Assembly (NCBI GenBank): GCA_964611345.1
Contig: CAZSYU010000001.1
Span: 65,895-129,894, forward strand
Direction of reading: 5' to 3'
Source of the DNA: JALZVT01 sp964611345
Lineage (GTDB): Bacteria > Pseudomonadota > Gammaproteobacteria > Pseudomonadales > Azotimanducaceae
Length of the DNA: 64,000 bases
Shown here: positions 52,005-60,252 of the stretch, one piece after another
Position numbering within the stretch: position 1 is the first letter of the stretch
Layout: each line of letters opens with the position of its first letter
The notes under the pieces: model-generated
Told to the model about the DNA's origin: nothing
Database searches by the model: none
What the model saw: only the letters and a program-made list of their open reading frames with translations
Translations under genes and position numbers: made by a program

Positions 52005-52373
52005 ATGACCCAACTCGACCGTACCGGCCTGCTGCTGTCAGGTGTCTGTCTCGTGCACTGCGCGGTGTTGCCCCTGTCGGTACTGGTTTTGCCGTCGCTG
52101 TCTGGGCTTCTGTTTGATCACTCGAGCCTGTTGCACTGGGTGTTGTTGGGACTGGCCATTCCGGTGAGTGGTTATGCGTTGGTGCGTGGTTACCGTCAGC
52201 ACGGCGAGCGCCGCGGTCTGGTGATAGGGGTGGGCGGAATGCTGCTGATGGGGCTTGGCGTTAGCCATCTGTTGGCCGAGAACCTGGAGATTCCGCTAAC
52301 GCTCAGTGGTACCGCAATCGTGGCAGCCGCGCATTTTGTGAACATTCGCCTGCTGAGCAAGCAGCAGCACTAG
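52005..52373 (+). CDS. MerC-domain membrane protein
   Basis: A 122-residue inner-membrane protein starting at ATG 52005 (MTQLDRTGLLLSG). There are four hydrophobic segments. The first carries the MerC-like motif SGVCLVHCAVLPLSVLVLP, with a Cys-x3-Cys/His pair that binds metal in mercury transporters. No merR, merT, merP or merA is nearby, so mercury resistance is unlikely. Stand-alone members may carry other metals, which is inference. The stop is followed by the convergent SDR gene. Confidence 0.85.
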   Translation: MTQLDRTGLLLSGVCLVHCAVLPLSVLVLPSLSGLLFDHSSLLHWVLLGLAIPVSGYALVRGYRQHGERRGLVIGVGGMLLMGLGVSHLLAENLEIPLTLSGTAIVAAAHFVNIRLLSKQQH

Positions 52374-52397
52374 GACGTTTGTCTACCAGTTTTCACC

Positions 52398-53129
52398 CTA
52401 CCAGGTTTCACAGTGGGGGCGAATTTCGATGTTGAACGACCAGGCCGACTTGGGTTGTTTGGCGATGCGGAAAACTTCGCCTGCTATGTCTGCGGGTTGA
52501 CAGAAGAAATCATCCGGCGCATCGCTCCAGCGCTTGCGGGTCCAGGGCAAATCAATCACGGCGTCGATAGCAACGTAGGCGACATGAATGCCATCAGGTC
52601 CGAGCCGGCGCGCCATAGATTCGAGCAAAATTCGCTGGGCTGCCTTGGTGGGGGCAAAGCCGGCGAAGCCTGCCTTGCCGCGGTAGGCTGAGGTGTTACC
52701 CGTGGCAATGAGCGCGCCGGCGTAGTTCTTGTCGGCTGCCGCCCGTTCGATCATGGCGGGTGCGACGCTGCGGGCAAGATGCAGTAACGCCATGGTGTTC
52801 ACCTGGAAATTGCGATCCAGCACTTCTGGTTCGATTTCCATGAAGTCGCCGAATGAACCCCCAACTGCGTTGTGCACAACCACCTCGGGTGTGCCTGAGC
52901 TTGTCATGATGGCGTTTAAGGTACTCTGCAGGCTGGTGGTATCTGTCACATCGCAAGGATAGGCGAGTGCGTCGTCCAATTCTTGGGAGAGTTCAAAAAG
53001 ACGCTCGGCGTTGCGTGCGAGCATGGCAACCACGTAACCCTGGTTAATAAACTCCCGGACAATTGCGCTACCGGTGCCGGGACCGACGCCGGTGACAATG
53101 GCGAGTGGTTTGGCTGGATCGCTAGACAC
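52398..53129 (-). CDS. Atypical SDR family protein lacking the catalytic tyrosine
   Basis: A 243-residue SDR starting at GTG 53129, overlapping the ZapG stop (TAGTG). The cofactor site is IVTGVGPGTGSAIVREF, and VVHNAVGGSFGDFMEI replaces the NNAG region. The YxxxK motif reads FAPTK in GFAGFAPTKAAQRILLES, so Tyr is replaced by Phe at about residue 158 (codon TTT on the coding strand), while Lys stays. This matches a known group of SDRs with FAxxK and a GIHVAYVAIDAVID-like downstream stretch. Ordinary SDR proton transfer is therefore unlikely unless another residue supplies it. Confidence 0.9.
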   Translation of the reverse strand: MSSDPAKPLAIVTGVGPGTGSAIVREFINQGYVVAMLARNAERLFELSQELDDALAYPCDVTDTTSLQSTLNAIMTSSGTPEVVVHNAVGGSFGDFMEIEPEVLDRNFQVNTMALLHLARSVAPAMIERAAADKNYAGALIATGNTSAYRGKAGFAGFAPTKAAQRILLESMARRLGPDGIHVAYVAIDAVIDLPWTRKRWSDAPDDFFCQPADIAGEVFRIAKQPKSAWSFNIEIRPHCETW

Positions 53130-53695
53130 TAAACCTTGCTCTGGTCGCTGTCTGCGGCTTCTTCAGCAGCATTATCCAGGTCTGTTTCGTCTTGCATGCT
53201 GTCGGTGACGCTGGCTTCGAGTTCGGTGAGGGTTTCTGCGACACCTTCGTCAGAGGCTGCAAATTCAGGGTCGTCGGCCTGGGCTGTTGCAGCTGCTGCA
53301 GTACCCGCAGCTGCGGTTGCCAACGCACCTTCGATGACCTTACCGTCTTCGGCGTCATCAGCTTTGGGGCTATCGCCGTCATTGAGCGTCAGTCGGTGCC
53401 GCATATCGACGACGCCGCCTAGCTGCTCAGCGCCTTCAGATAAATGCTTGTAAACCTTTACGTAGCTTTCGGTGAGCTCGTTCACCAGCTCCGAGGTGGT
53501 TGCAAAGTGTTTATCAACGTCACTCTTGTGGGTTTCAAACTCTTCCTCGACGGCTGCCAGTTTGCCCGTCAGTTCGGTTTTACTTGGCCCGCGACCAATC
53601 AGCAGATAAGTGATGAGCCAGCCAATGAGCAGGCCCCCAACCGCGGCTAGTGCCGCCACGAGGACGATGTTGTCTTGGAGGTTGTCTAGTTCCAT
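53129..53695 (-). CDS. zapG: ZapG/YhcB-like DUF1043 protein
   Basis: A 188-residue protein with one N-terminal membrane helix (IVLVAALAAVGGLLIGWLIT) and a short coiled coil (GKLAAVEEEFETHKSDVDKH). The DUF1043 signature HFATTSELVNELTESYVKVY, HLSEGAEQLG is then present. E. coli YhcB is about 132 residues; here an acidic, Ala-rich tail of ~80 residues is added. ZapG links cell division and envelope growth in gammaproteobacteria, so it is a useful taxonomic marker. The atypical SDR is translationally coupled to it. Confidence 0.88.
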   Translation of the reverse strand: MELDNLQDNIVLVAALAAVGGLLIGWLITYLLIGRGPSKTELTGKLAAVEEEFETHKSDVDKHFATTSELVNELTESYVKVYKHLSEGAEQLGGVVDMRHRLTLNDGDSPKADDAEDGKVIEGALATAAAGTAAAATAQADDPEFAASDEGVAETLTELEASVTDSMQDETDLDNAAEEAADSDQSKV

Positions 53696-53746
53696 TCAAG
53701 GACTCCAGGCGGTTGTGTTTTTAGTGTGAGGGTAACCCCCATTGTA

Positions 53747-53783
53747 ACGCCAAATGCTTTAACCTCCGAGGTTCAATTGGCGT
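53747..53783. repeat. Imperfect inverted repeat between mccA and zapG
   Basis: Outer arms ACGCCAA and TTGGCGT enclose an inner palindrome AACCTC-C-GAGGTT. It lies in the 114-base gap downstream of mccA and upstream of zapG. There is no T-run on the minus strand side, so it may be an mRNA-end hairpin or a regulatory dyad. Confidence 0.4.
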
Positions 53784-53809
53784 CAAATCAGCCTTCTTTC
53801 ACCTTTCTT

Positions 53810-55801
53810 TTACCCTTCGATCACCGCCAGTTGTAAATTCTCCTCAACAGAATCGCCAACATTCACGGCTAAGCTAGTAATCGTGCCGGTCTTGTCGGCC
53901 ACAATTTTGTGCTCCATCTTCATGGCTTCCATCACTACCAGCGTGTCGCCGGCCTGCACCCGGTCGCCTACCTTTGCCAGCACGGCGACCACGTTGCCGG
54001 GCATAGGCGCGCTCATACCGCTGTTACTCCCTCCGGTGCCGGGCGTTTGATAGTCGGGTTCGATCTTAAGACTGTAAGTTGTGCCTTCGAGAAACAGAGT
54101 GAGTAGCTCGGCCGTGCAGCAGTAGCCGACTGTAGCGCTCCGACCCGCACTTCTATAATGCAGTTGTTCGGTGTCTGCGTGCAGCACTTCAAATGTTTGG
54201 GCCGCTGCGCCATTTACTGACACCTTAAAGTGCACTTGTTGGTTGGTTCTGGTGCGTTCCAGTTCTGCCACATAACGATCTTTGCCGGCCGCTAATGCGA
54301 TGCGGAGCCGTTCGCCAGTCAAGGAGCGAAAACCTCCGCTGCTGCACCAGGGAGAATGTTCATCTGCATTGGCTGCGGCGAGCACTTGATACTGCGCGAG
54401 CGCGGCCAGTGCGATCACGGCCGCATCCACCTGCGGCAACTGGTCGAGCAAGTCATCCAGGTTGGCGTCAAGATATTGCGTATGCGCGGTTCCGCCAGTG
54501 AACTTCTGATCGCGCAGAAGCTGTTTTAAAAATGCGAGATTGGTAACCAGGCCGCTAATGCGGGTAGCGTTCAACGCTTGCAGCAGTCGGGTGATGGCAG
54601 CGTCGCGGTCAGCGCCCCAGGCCACGATTTTGGCGATCATGGGATCATAGTAAATACCAATGCTGTCGTGCTGCCGAACACCAGTTTCTATGCGCAAGTC
54701 GTGGCTTGCTTCTGCAGCAGGAAACTCCAGTTTATGCAGGGTGCCGGTCGCGGGTAGAAAACGCTTTGCCGGATTCTCGGCGTACAGTCGTGCTTCGACA
54801 GACCAACCCCGGGTGTTGAGCTGATCCTGGGTTAATGGCAATACACCGCCGCTGGCAACGAGCAACTGCCATTCCACCAGATCAACACCGGTGATCATCT
54901 CCGTGACCGGGTGTTCTACCTGCAGACGCGTGTTCATTTCCATGAAGTAAAAGTTTTGCTCTACATCCATAATGAATTCGACGGTGCCTGCGCCACGATA
55001 GTCAACAGCCTTGGCCGCTGACACCGCCGCGTTCCCCATGGCAGCTCGCGTTTCCTGCGAGAGCCCAAACGCCGGCGCTTCTTCGATGACTTTTTGATGT
55101 CGGCGTTGCAGCGAGCAGTCGCGTTCAAACAGGTGCACCACATTGCCGTGATTATCGGCAAACACCTGAATTTCGACGTGTCGGGCATCGATCAGCATCT
55201 TCTCCAGCAAGATGCGGTCATCGCCAAAGGCTGCCTTGGCCTCGCGTCGTGCGGCTGCCAGATGACTGGCAAAATCCGTCGCGTTGTCCACCCGCCGCAT
55301 GCCCTTGCCGCCGCCGCCAGCCGAGGCCTTGATCATGAGTGGGTAGCCGATGTCTGTGGCGGCTTTTGTGAGTGTGGCGTCGTCTTCGGTAGAACCGTGA
55401 TAGCCAGGAATAAGCGGGACCGCTGCGCTTTCCATAAGCTGCTTGGAGGCCTGCTTTGACCCCATGGTTTCAATCGCTGAACCAGGTGGACCAATAAAAA
55501 CCAGCCCGGCGTTATCGCACGCCTTGGCGAAGGCGGCATTTTCGGACAGGAAACCATAGCCGGGATGAATGCCCTCGGCGCCGGTTTGTTGTGCTGCTGC
55601 AATCACCGCGTTGCTGTCGAGGTAGCTGTCGGTGGCGGGTGCCGCACCGATGTGAACGGCCTCATCCGCCATTTCGACATGCCGGGCGGTGTGATCAAAA
55701 TCAGAGTACACCGCAACCGTTTTAACACCGAGCCGGCGCGCTGTATCGATAACGCGACAGGCAATCTCGCCCCGATTGGCAATAAGTATTTTCTTGAACA
55801 T
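53810..55801 (-). CDS. mccA: Methylcrotonyl-CoA carboxylase biotin-containing subunit
   Basis: A 663-residue protein with biotin carboxylase and biotin carrier domains. The start FKKILIANRGEIACRVIDTA, the ATP-grasp loop KASAGGGGKGMRRV and MNTRLQVEHPVTEMITGVDL are intact. The biotinylated Lys is in VVMEAMKMEHK (about residue 627). With mccB it carboxylates 3-methylcrotonyl-CoA in leucine degradation. The choice over acetyl- or propionyl-CoA carboxylase rests on the ivd-mccB neighbours. It begins 13 bases after the mccB stop. Confidence 0.94.
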   Translation of the reverse strand: MFKKILIANRGEIACRVIDTARRLGVKTVAVYSDFDHTARHVEMADEAVHIGAAPATDSYLDSNAVIAAAQQTGAEGIHPGYGFLSENAAFAKACDNAGLVFIGPPGSAIETMGSKQASKQLMESAAVPLIPGYHGSTEDDATLTKAATDIGYPLMIKASAGGGGKGMRRVDNATDFASHLAAARREAKAAFGDDRILLEKMLIDARHVEIQVFADNHGNVVHLFERDCSLQRRHQKVIEEAPAFGLSQETRAAMGNAAVSAAKAVDYRGAGTVEFIMDVEQNFYFMEMNTRLQVEHPVTEMITGVDLVEWQLLVASGGVLPLTQDQLNTRGWSVEARLYAENPAKRFLPATGTLHKLEFPAAEASHDLRIETGVRQHDSIGIYYDPMIAKIVAWGADRDAAITRLLQALNATRISGLVTNLAFLKQLLRDQKFTGGTAHTQYLDANLDDLLDQLPQVDAAVIALAALAQYQVLAAANADEHSPWCSSGGFRSLTGERLRIALAAGKDRYVAELERTRTNQQVHFKVSVNGAAAQTFEVLHADTEQLHYRSAGRSATVGYCCTAELLTLFLEGTTYSLKIEPDYQTPGTGGSNSGMSAPMPGNVVAVLAKVGDRVQAGDTLVVMEAMKMEHKIVADKTGTITSLAVNVGDSVEENLQLAVIEG

Positions 55802-55814
55802 TCAACTCATCTCG

Positions 55815-57425
55815 CTACATTCGGAATACGCCGAAGCGCGGGTCGGCGATGGGGGCGTTGGCGCACACTGACAAGCCAAGCGCCAGATACTGGCGAGTGT
55901 CGAGTGGGTCGATGACGCCATCGTCCCAGATGCGCGCCGAGGCGTAGTAGGGGTGACCTTGTTCTTCGTACTGCGCACGAATAGGTGCCATGAAGGCTTC
56001 CTGCTCGGCCACCGGCCAGTCTGTGCCTTGGGCTTCCAGTGCATCGCGCCGCACCTGGGCCAACACCTGGGCGGCCTGCTCGCCACCCATCACCGAAATG
56101 CGCGCGTTTGGCCACATCCACAAAAACCGCGGACTGTAGGCTCGCCCCGCCATGCCGTAGTTGCCTGCGCCGAAGCTGCCACCAATGATGACAGTGAGTT
56201 TGGGTACGTTGGTTGAGGCTACCGCCGTGACTAGTTTGGCGCCGTCTTTGGCGATGCCTCCCGCCTCGTATTTTGATCCCACCATAAACCCGGTGATGTT
56301 CTGCAGCATGACCAGGGGGATTTTGCGCTGGCTGCACAACTCAATGAAGTGCGCGCCCTTTAGCGAAGACTCTGAAAACAGAATGCCGTTGTTGGCAACT
56401 ATGCCAACGGGATAGCCGTGAACACGGGCGAAGCCGCAGACAAGGGTTGAGCCATAGAGCGGTTTAAACTCATCAAAGGCGCTGTCGTCAACGATGCGAC
56501 CGATGATTTCGCGGACATCGAACGGTTGACGCGCGTCTACAGGCACAATGCCGTACAGGTCGGCGGGGTTGAGCTGCGGCGGTTGCGCCGGCTGCGCAAT
56601 GATCGATTTGCTGCGGGCTTCACGATTCAACCGGGCCACCGCTGCGCGCGCCAAATCGAGCGCGTGGGCGTCGTTTTCTGCGTAGTGATCGACCACGCCG
56701 GAAGTGCGGGCGTGCACATCAGCGCCACCGAGATCTTCGGCGTTAATGTCTTCGCCGGTGGCTGCCTTCACAAGCGGCGGACCGCCGAGAAAGATCGTGC
56801 CCTGATTGCGTACGATGATCGCTTCATCGCTCATAGCCGGAACATAGGCGCCACCAGCGGTGCACGAGCCCATGACCACCGCAATCTGTGGAATGTTCCG
56901 CGAGCTCATCTGGGCCTGATTAAAAAAGATTCGACCGAAGTGCTCACGGTCGGGAAACACTTCATCCTGCTTTGGCAGGAATGCGCCTCCCGAGTCCACC
57001 AGATAGACACAGGGCAGACAGTTTTCCAGGGCAATCTCTTGCGCTCGCAGGTGTTTTTTCACAGTAATAGGGAAGTAGGTGCCGCCCTTCACCGTCGCAT
57101 CGTTTGCCACCACCACACATTCAATGCCATTGATGCGACCAATGCCCGTGATAATGCCAGCCGCGGCGATGTTGTCGTCGTACATGCCATGGGCGGCAAG
57201 TTGGGAGAACTCCATGAAGGCGGTGCCCGTGTCGAGCAGTCGTTCTATCCGATCGCGAGGTAGCAGTTTGCCGCGTTGAGTATGTCTGGTGCGAGAGGAC
57301 TCGCTGCCGCCGCGAGCGGCCGTGGTGACCTGCTGCTGTAAGTCGTCAACCTGGGCTTGCATGTGCGCCTTGTTATCCTGGAACTCGGCACTTTTCGGCT
57401 GTAAGCGGCTAGTGATCGCGCTCAT
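55815..57425 (-). CDS. mccB: Methylcrotonyl-CoA carboxylase carboxyltransferase subunit
   Basis: A 536-residue carboxyltransferase. Seen are the N-terminal GGSESSRTRHTQRGKLLPRD, GIGRINGIECVVVANDATVK, CLPCVYLVDSGGAFLPKQDE, and the C-terminal GGSFGAGNYGMAGRAYSPRF, all as in MCC beta subunits. It transfers CO2 from biotin to 3-methylcrotonyl-CoA. The gene is 5 bases downstream of ivd and 13 bases upstream of mccA, the standard liuA-liuB order without a hydratase between. Confidence 0.96.
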   Translation of the reverse strand: MSAITSRLQPKSAEFQDNKAHMQAQVDDLQQQVTTAARGGSESSRTRHTQRGKLLPRDRIERLLDTGTAFMEFSQLAAHGMYDDNIAAAGIITGIGRINGIECVVVANDATVKGGTYFPITVKKHLRAQEIALENCLPCVYLVDSGGAFLPKQDEVFPDREHFGRIFFNQAQMSSRNIPQIAVVMGSCTAGGAYVPAMSDEAIIVRNQGTIFLGGPPLVKAATGEDINAEDLGGADVHARTSGVVDHYAENDAHALDLARAAVARLNREARSKSIIAQPAQPPQLNPADLYGIVPVDARQPFDVREIIGRIVDDSAFDEFKPLYGSTLVCGFARVHGYPVGIVANNGILFSESSLKGAHFIELCSQRKIPLVMLQNITGFMVGSKYEAGGIAKDGAKLVTAVASTNVPKLTVIIGGSFGAGNYGMAGRAYSPRFLWMWPNARISVMGGEQAAQVLAQVRRDALEAQGTDWPVAEQEAFMAPIRAQYEEQGHPYYASARIWDDGVIDPLDTRQYLALGLSVCANAPIADPRFGVFRM

Positions 57426-57430
57426 AGGTG

Positions 57431-58582
57431 TTAATCCGTTTCCTTGAACAGTTCGCGGCCAATCAGCATCCGGCGAATCTCTGAGGTGCCTGCTCCAATC
57501 TCGTAAAGTTTGGCGTCGCGCAACAGGCGCCCGGTAGGGTAGTCGTTGATATAGCCGTTACCGCCGAGCAGTTGGATGGCATCGAGCGCCAGTTTGGTGG
57601 CTGCCTCTGCGGTGTAAAGAATAACGCCGGCCGCGTCAATTCGAGTGGTGACGCCCCGGTCAGCGGCACGTGCGACCTCATACAGATAGGCGCGCGATGC
57701 GTTCATGGTGGTGTACATGTCTGCAACTTTGCCTTGCACCAGTTGAAACTCGCCGATCGCCTGACCGAACTGTTCGCGCTCGTGCACATAGGGCAGCACG
57801 GCGTCCATGCTCGCCTGCATAATGCCAACGGGACCACCTGAGAGCACAAGACGTTCGTAGTCGAGACCACTCATTAGCACGGCAACGCCATCGTTGAGTT
57901 CGCCCAGCACATTTTCCCGAGGCACTTCGCAATCTTCGAAGATGAGTTCGCAGGTGTTGGAGCCGCGCATGCCCAGCTTGTCGAGCTTGTTGCCGGTGCT
58001 GAAGCCCGTAAAGGATTTCTCGATGAGAAAGGCGGTGATGCCGCGTGGTCCGGCGTCGGGTTCGGTCTTGGCGTAGACCACTAGCACATCTGCATCAGGG
58101 CCATTGGTAATCCACATTTTGCTGCCATTCAGCACATAGTGATCGCCTTTCAGCTCCGCCTTGAGTTTCATGCTGACAACGTCTGACCCTGCACCGGGTT
58201 CGCTCATGGCAAGCGCGCCAATGTGCTCGCCACTGATTAGTTTGGGCAGGTATTGTTGCTTTTGTGCCTCGCTGCCGTTGCGATGTATCTGGTTGATGCA
58301 AAGGTTGGAGTGGGCCCCGTACGAGAGACCTACCGAGGCGCTCGCCCGGCTGATTTCTTCCATCGCAATGCTGTGTGCGAGATAACCCATGCCGGCGCCG
58401 CCATAGGCGGGATCTACCGTAATGCCCAGCAGGCCAAGCTCACCAAACTTAGGCCATAACTCAAGCGGAAACTCATTGTTTTTGTCGATCTGGGCGGCTT
58501 GTGGCGCGATTTCTGTCTGGGCAAATTCCGCGAGTGTATCGCGCAGCATCGAGGTAGTGTCATCGAGGTGAAAGTGCAGCAT
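57431..58582 (-). CDS. ivd: Isovaleryl-CoA dehydrogenase
   Basis: A 383-residue acyl-CoA dehydrogenase very close to mitochondrial IVD. The catalytic Glu is in MSGLDYERLVLSGGPVG, the position of human Glu254. The MCAD-type site is Gly-Ala in LYEIGAGTSEIRR, as in IVD. GGNGYINDYPTGRLLRDAKL is also diagnostic. It oxidises isovaleryl-CoA to 3-methylcrotonyl-CoA, the first committed step of leucine breakdown, and opens the ivd-mccB-mccA operon. It is divergent from matB (104 bases). Confidence 0.96.
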   Translation of the reverse strand: MLHFHLDDTTSMLRDTLAEFAQTEIAPQAAQIDKNNEFPLELWPKFGELGLLGITVDPAYGGAGMGYLAHSIAMEEISRASASVGLSYGAHSNLCINQIHRNGSEAQKQQYLPKLISGEHIGALAMSEPGAGSDVVSMKLKAELKGDHYVLNGSKMWITNGPDADVLVVYAKTEPDAGPRGITAFLIEKSFTGFSTGNKLDKLGMRGSNTCELIFEDCEVPRENVLGELNDGVAVLMSGLDYERLVLSGGPVGIMQASMDAVLPYVHEREQFGQAIGEFQLVQGKVADMYTTMNASRAYLYEVARAADRGVTTRIDAAGVILYTAEAATKLALDAIQLLGGNGYINDYPTGRLLRDAKLYEIGAGTSEIRRMLIGRELFKETD

Positions 58583-58686
58583 GGTCGTTCGCGCTCACGG
58601 GCAAATAAATCGGAGTAATTTTACCACAGTGCGTGCTTAACGATTAAACTCAGCGCTGCAGTAATAACAGGCATTTGAGGCACAAT

Positions 58687-60192
58687 TTGAGCGGTAACTT
58701 TTTCGCAGATTTGCATGCAGTGTTCGATGAAAACGCATCTCGTCCATGCTTTATTTTTTCCCGCGGTGGCGGTTGGACTTTTGCGGACCTCGAGGGGCGC
58801 ATCGGCCAGTCGGCGGGAGTGTTGTTGCGATCCGGCGTAAAGCCTGGCAACCGGGTGGTTGCGCAGGTCGAAAAATCTGCAGAGGCGATCGCGCTGTATC
58901 TCGCATGCTTGCGAGTGGGTGCTGTCTATGTGCCGCTGAATACCGCCTATACCAGTGCCGAGGTGCAGTACTTTCTGGATGATGCCGATGCTGCGCTGTT
59001 CGTTTGTGATCCCGATGGGACCGACGTGGTCGCGGCGGGCACGCTCACCCTTGATGCCCGAGGCGAGGGCTCATTCACCCAGACGATTGCGCAAACAGAA
59101 CCTTTCACCGGCATAGTCGCGCGCTCGAAAAATGACGTGGCTGCGATTGTTTATACCTCGGGCACAACCGGTCGTTCCAAGGGTGCCATGTTGACCCATG
59201 AAAATTTGCGCACGAACGCCGTGGCACTTCGCGCTGCCTGGGGCTGGCAGGAGCGCGACGTGCTGCTGCATGCGTTGCCCATTTTTCATGTGCATGGGTT
59301 GTTCATTGCTTTGCATTGCGCGCTACTGGGTGGCACCACAACCATCTTCATGCCGAAGTTCGATATGGAAGAATTGATGCTGTGGCTGCCGAGATCGACC
59401 GTGCTGATGGGTGTACCCACGTTCTACACCCGGTTGCTTGGTAATGCGGAGTTTACTCGTGATACAGCCAAGGCAATTCGCGTCTTTATCAGTGGCTCTG
59501 CACCCTTAACCGAACAGACCTTTGCGGAGTTTGAAGCGCGTACGGGGCACAAGATTCTCGAGCGCTACGGCATGAGCGAAACCATTATTAACACCACTAA
59601 TCCATTGGCTGGCGAACGGATTGCTGGCACGGTTGGCTTTGCTTTACCGGGCGTGGAAACACGGATTGCTGACGATGCTGGTAACGCCTTGGCTGCCGAC
59701 GAAGTCGGCATGATTGAGGTGCGGGGGCAAAATGTTTTCGCGGGTTATTGGCAGATGCCCGACAAGACCGCCGAAGAGGTGCGCGCCGATGGCTGGTTTA
59801 TTACCGGCGATCTGGGCACCCAGGGCAAAGATGGTCGATTGAGCATTGTGGGCCGCTCCAAAGATTTGATCATCAGTGGCGGCTATAACGTGTACCCCAA
59901 AGAGGTGGAGCAGGTGATCGACGAGTTGCCTGGGGTTGGTGAAAGTGCTGTGTTTGGCGTGCCGCACCCAGACTTTGGCGAGGCCGTAGTAGTGGCGATT
60001 GTGCCAGCGTCAGACGGTGCCGAGAACGTCAATATTGCTGTTTTGGATGCAGCTCTTGAAGGCAAGCTCGCACGCTTCAAGCAACCCCAGGTGGTGGTAA
60101 CGCTTGCCGAGTTGCCGCGCAATACCATGGGCAAGGTGCAAAAGAATCTGCTGCGTGAGCAGCACGCGCAACTGTTTGCGGGCGAACAATAA
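58687..60192 (+). CDS. matB: Malonyl-CoA synthetase (MatB-like)
   Basis: A 501-residue ANL-superfamily ligase that forms malonyl-CoA from malonate, CoA and ATP. TTG 58687 (MSGNFFADLHAVFDE) is preferred: GAGG sits 6 bases upstream and the family begins this way; TTG 58675 would add four residues. The AMP loop is YTSGTTGRSKGAMLTHENL (~residue 155). VLMGVPTFYTRLLGNAEF, SGSAPLTEQTFAEFEARTGH and LERYGMSETIINTTNP closely match Rhodopseudomonas MatB. The C-terminal catalytic Lys is in PRNTMGKVQKN. No malonyl-CoA decarboxylase or malonate transporter gene is nearby. Confidence 0.92.
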   Translation: MSGNFFADLHAVFDENASRPCFIFSRGGGWTFADLEGRIGQSAGVLLRSGVKPGNRVVAQVEKSAEAIALYLACLRVGAVYVPLNTAYTSAEVQYFLDDADAALFVCDPDGTDVVAAGTLTLDARGEGSFTQTIAQTEPFTGIVARSKNDVAAIVYTSGTTGRSKGAMLTHENLRTNAVALRAAWGWQERDVLLHALPIFHVHGLFIALHCALLGGTTTIFMPKFDMEELMLWLPRSTVLMGVPTFYTRLLGNAEFTRDTAKAIRVFISGSAPLTEQTFAEFEARTGHKILERYGMSETIINTTNPLAGERIAGTVGFALPGVETRIADDAGNALAADEVGMIEVRGQNVFAGYWQMPDKTAEEVRADGWFITGDLGTQGKDGRLSIVGRSKDLIISGGYNVYPKEVEQVIDELPGVGESAVFGVPHPDFGEAVVVAIVPASDGAENVNIAVLDAALEGKLARFKQPQVVVTLAELPRNTMGKVQKNLLREQHAQLFAGEQ

Positions 60193-60209
60193 CCAGGCTA
60201 CAAAGCGTC

Positions 60210-60233
60210 GGCCGGTTGCTCTGGCCAACGGCC
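60210..60233. terminator. GC-rich hairpin between convergent matB and glcB
   Basis: GGCCGGTTG can pair with CAACGGCC around a 7-base loop, with one bulged G. It lies in the 60-base convergent gap. No U-run follows on either strand, so a terminator role is only suggested by position. Confidence 0.3.
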
Positions 60234-60252
60234 AGGTTGATGTAGGTTTTGG

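Noticed and set aside
52005..52373. Mercury-resistance operon
   Set aside because: Only a MerC-like membrane domain is present; there is no merR, merT, merP or merA nearby.
56526..57263. 245-codon open frame antisense to mccB
   Set aside because: The opposite strand is a textbook carboxyltransferase; the antisense product has no domain.
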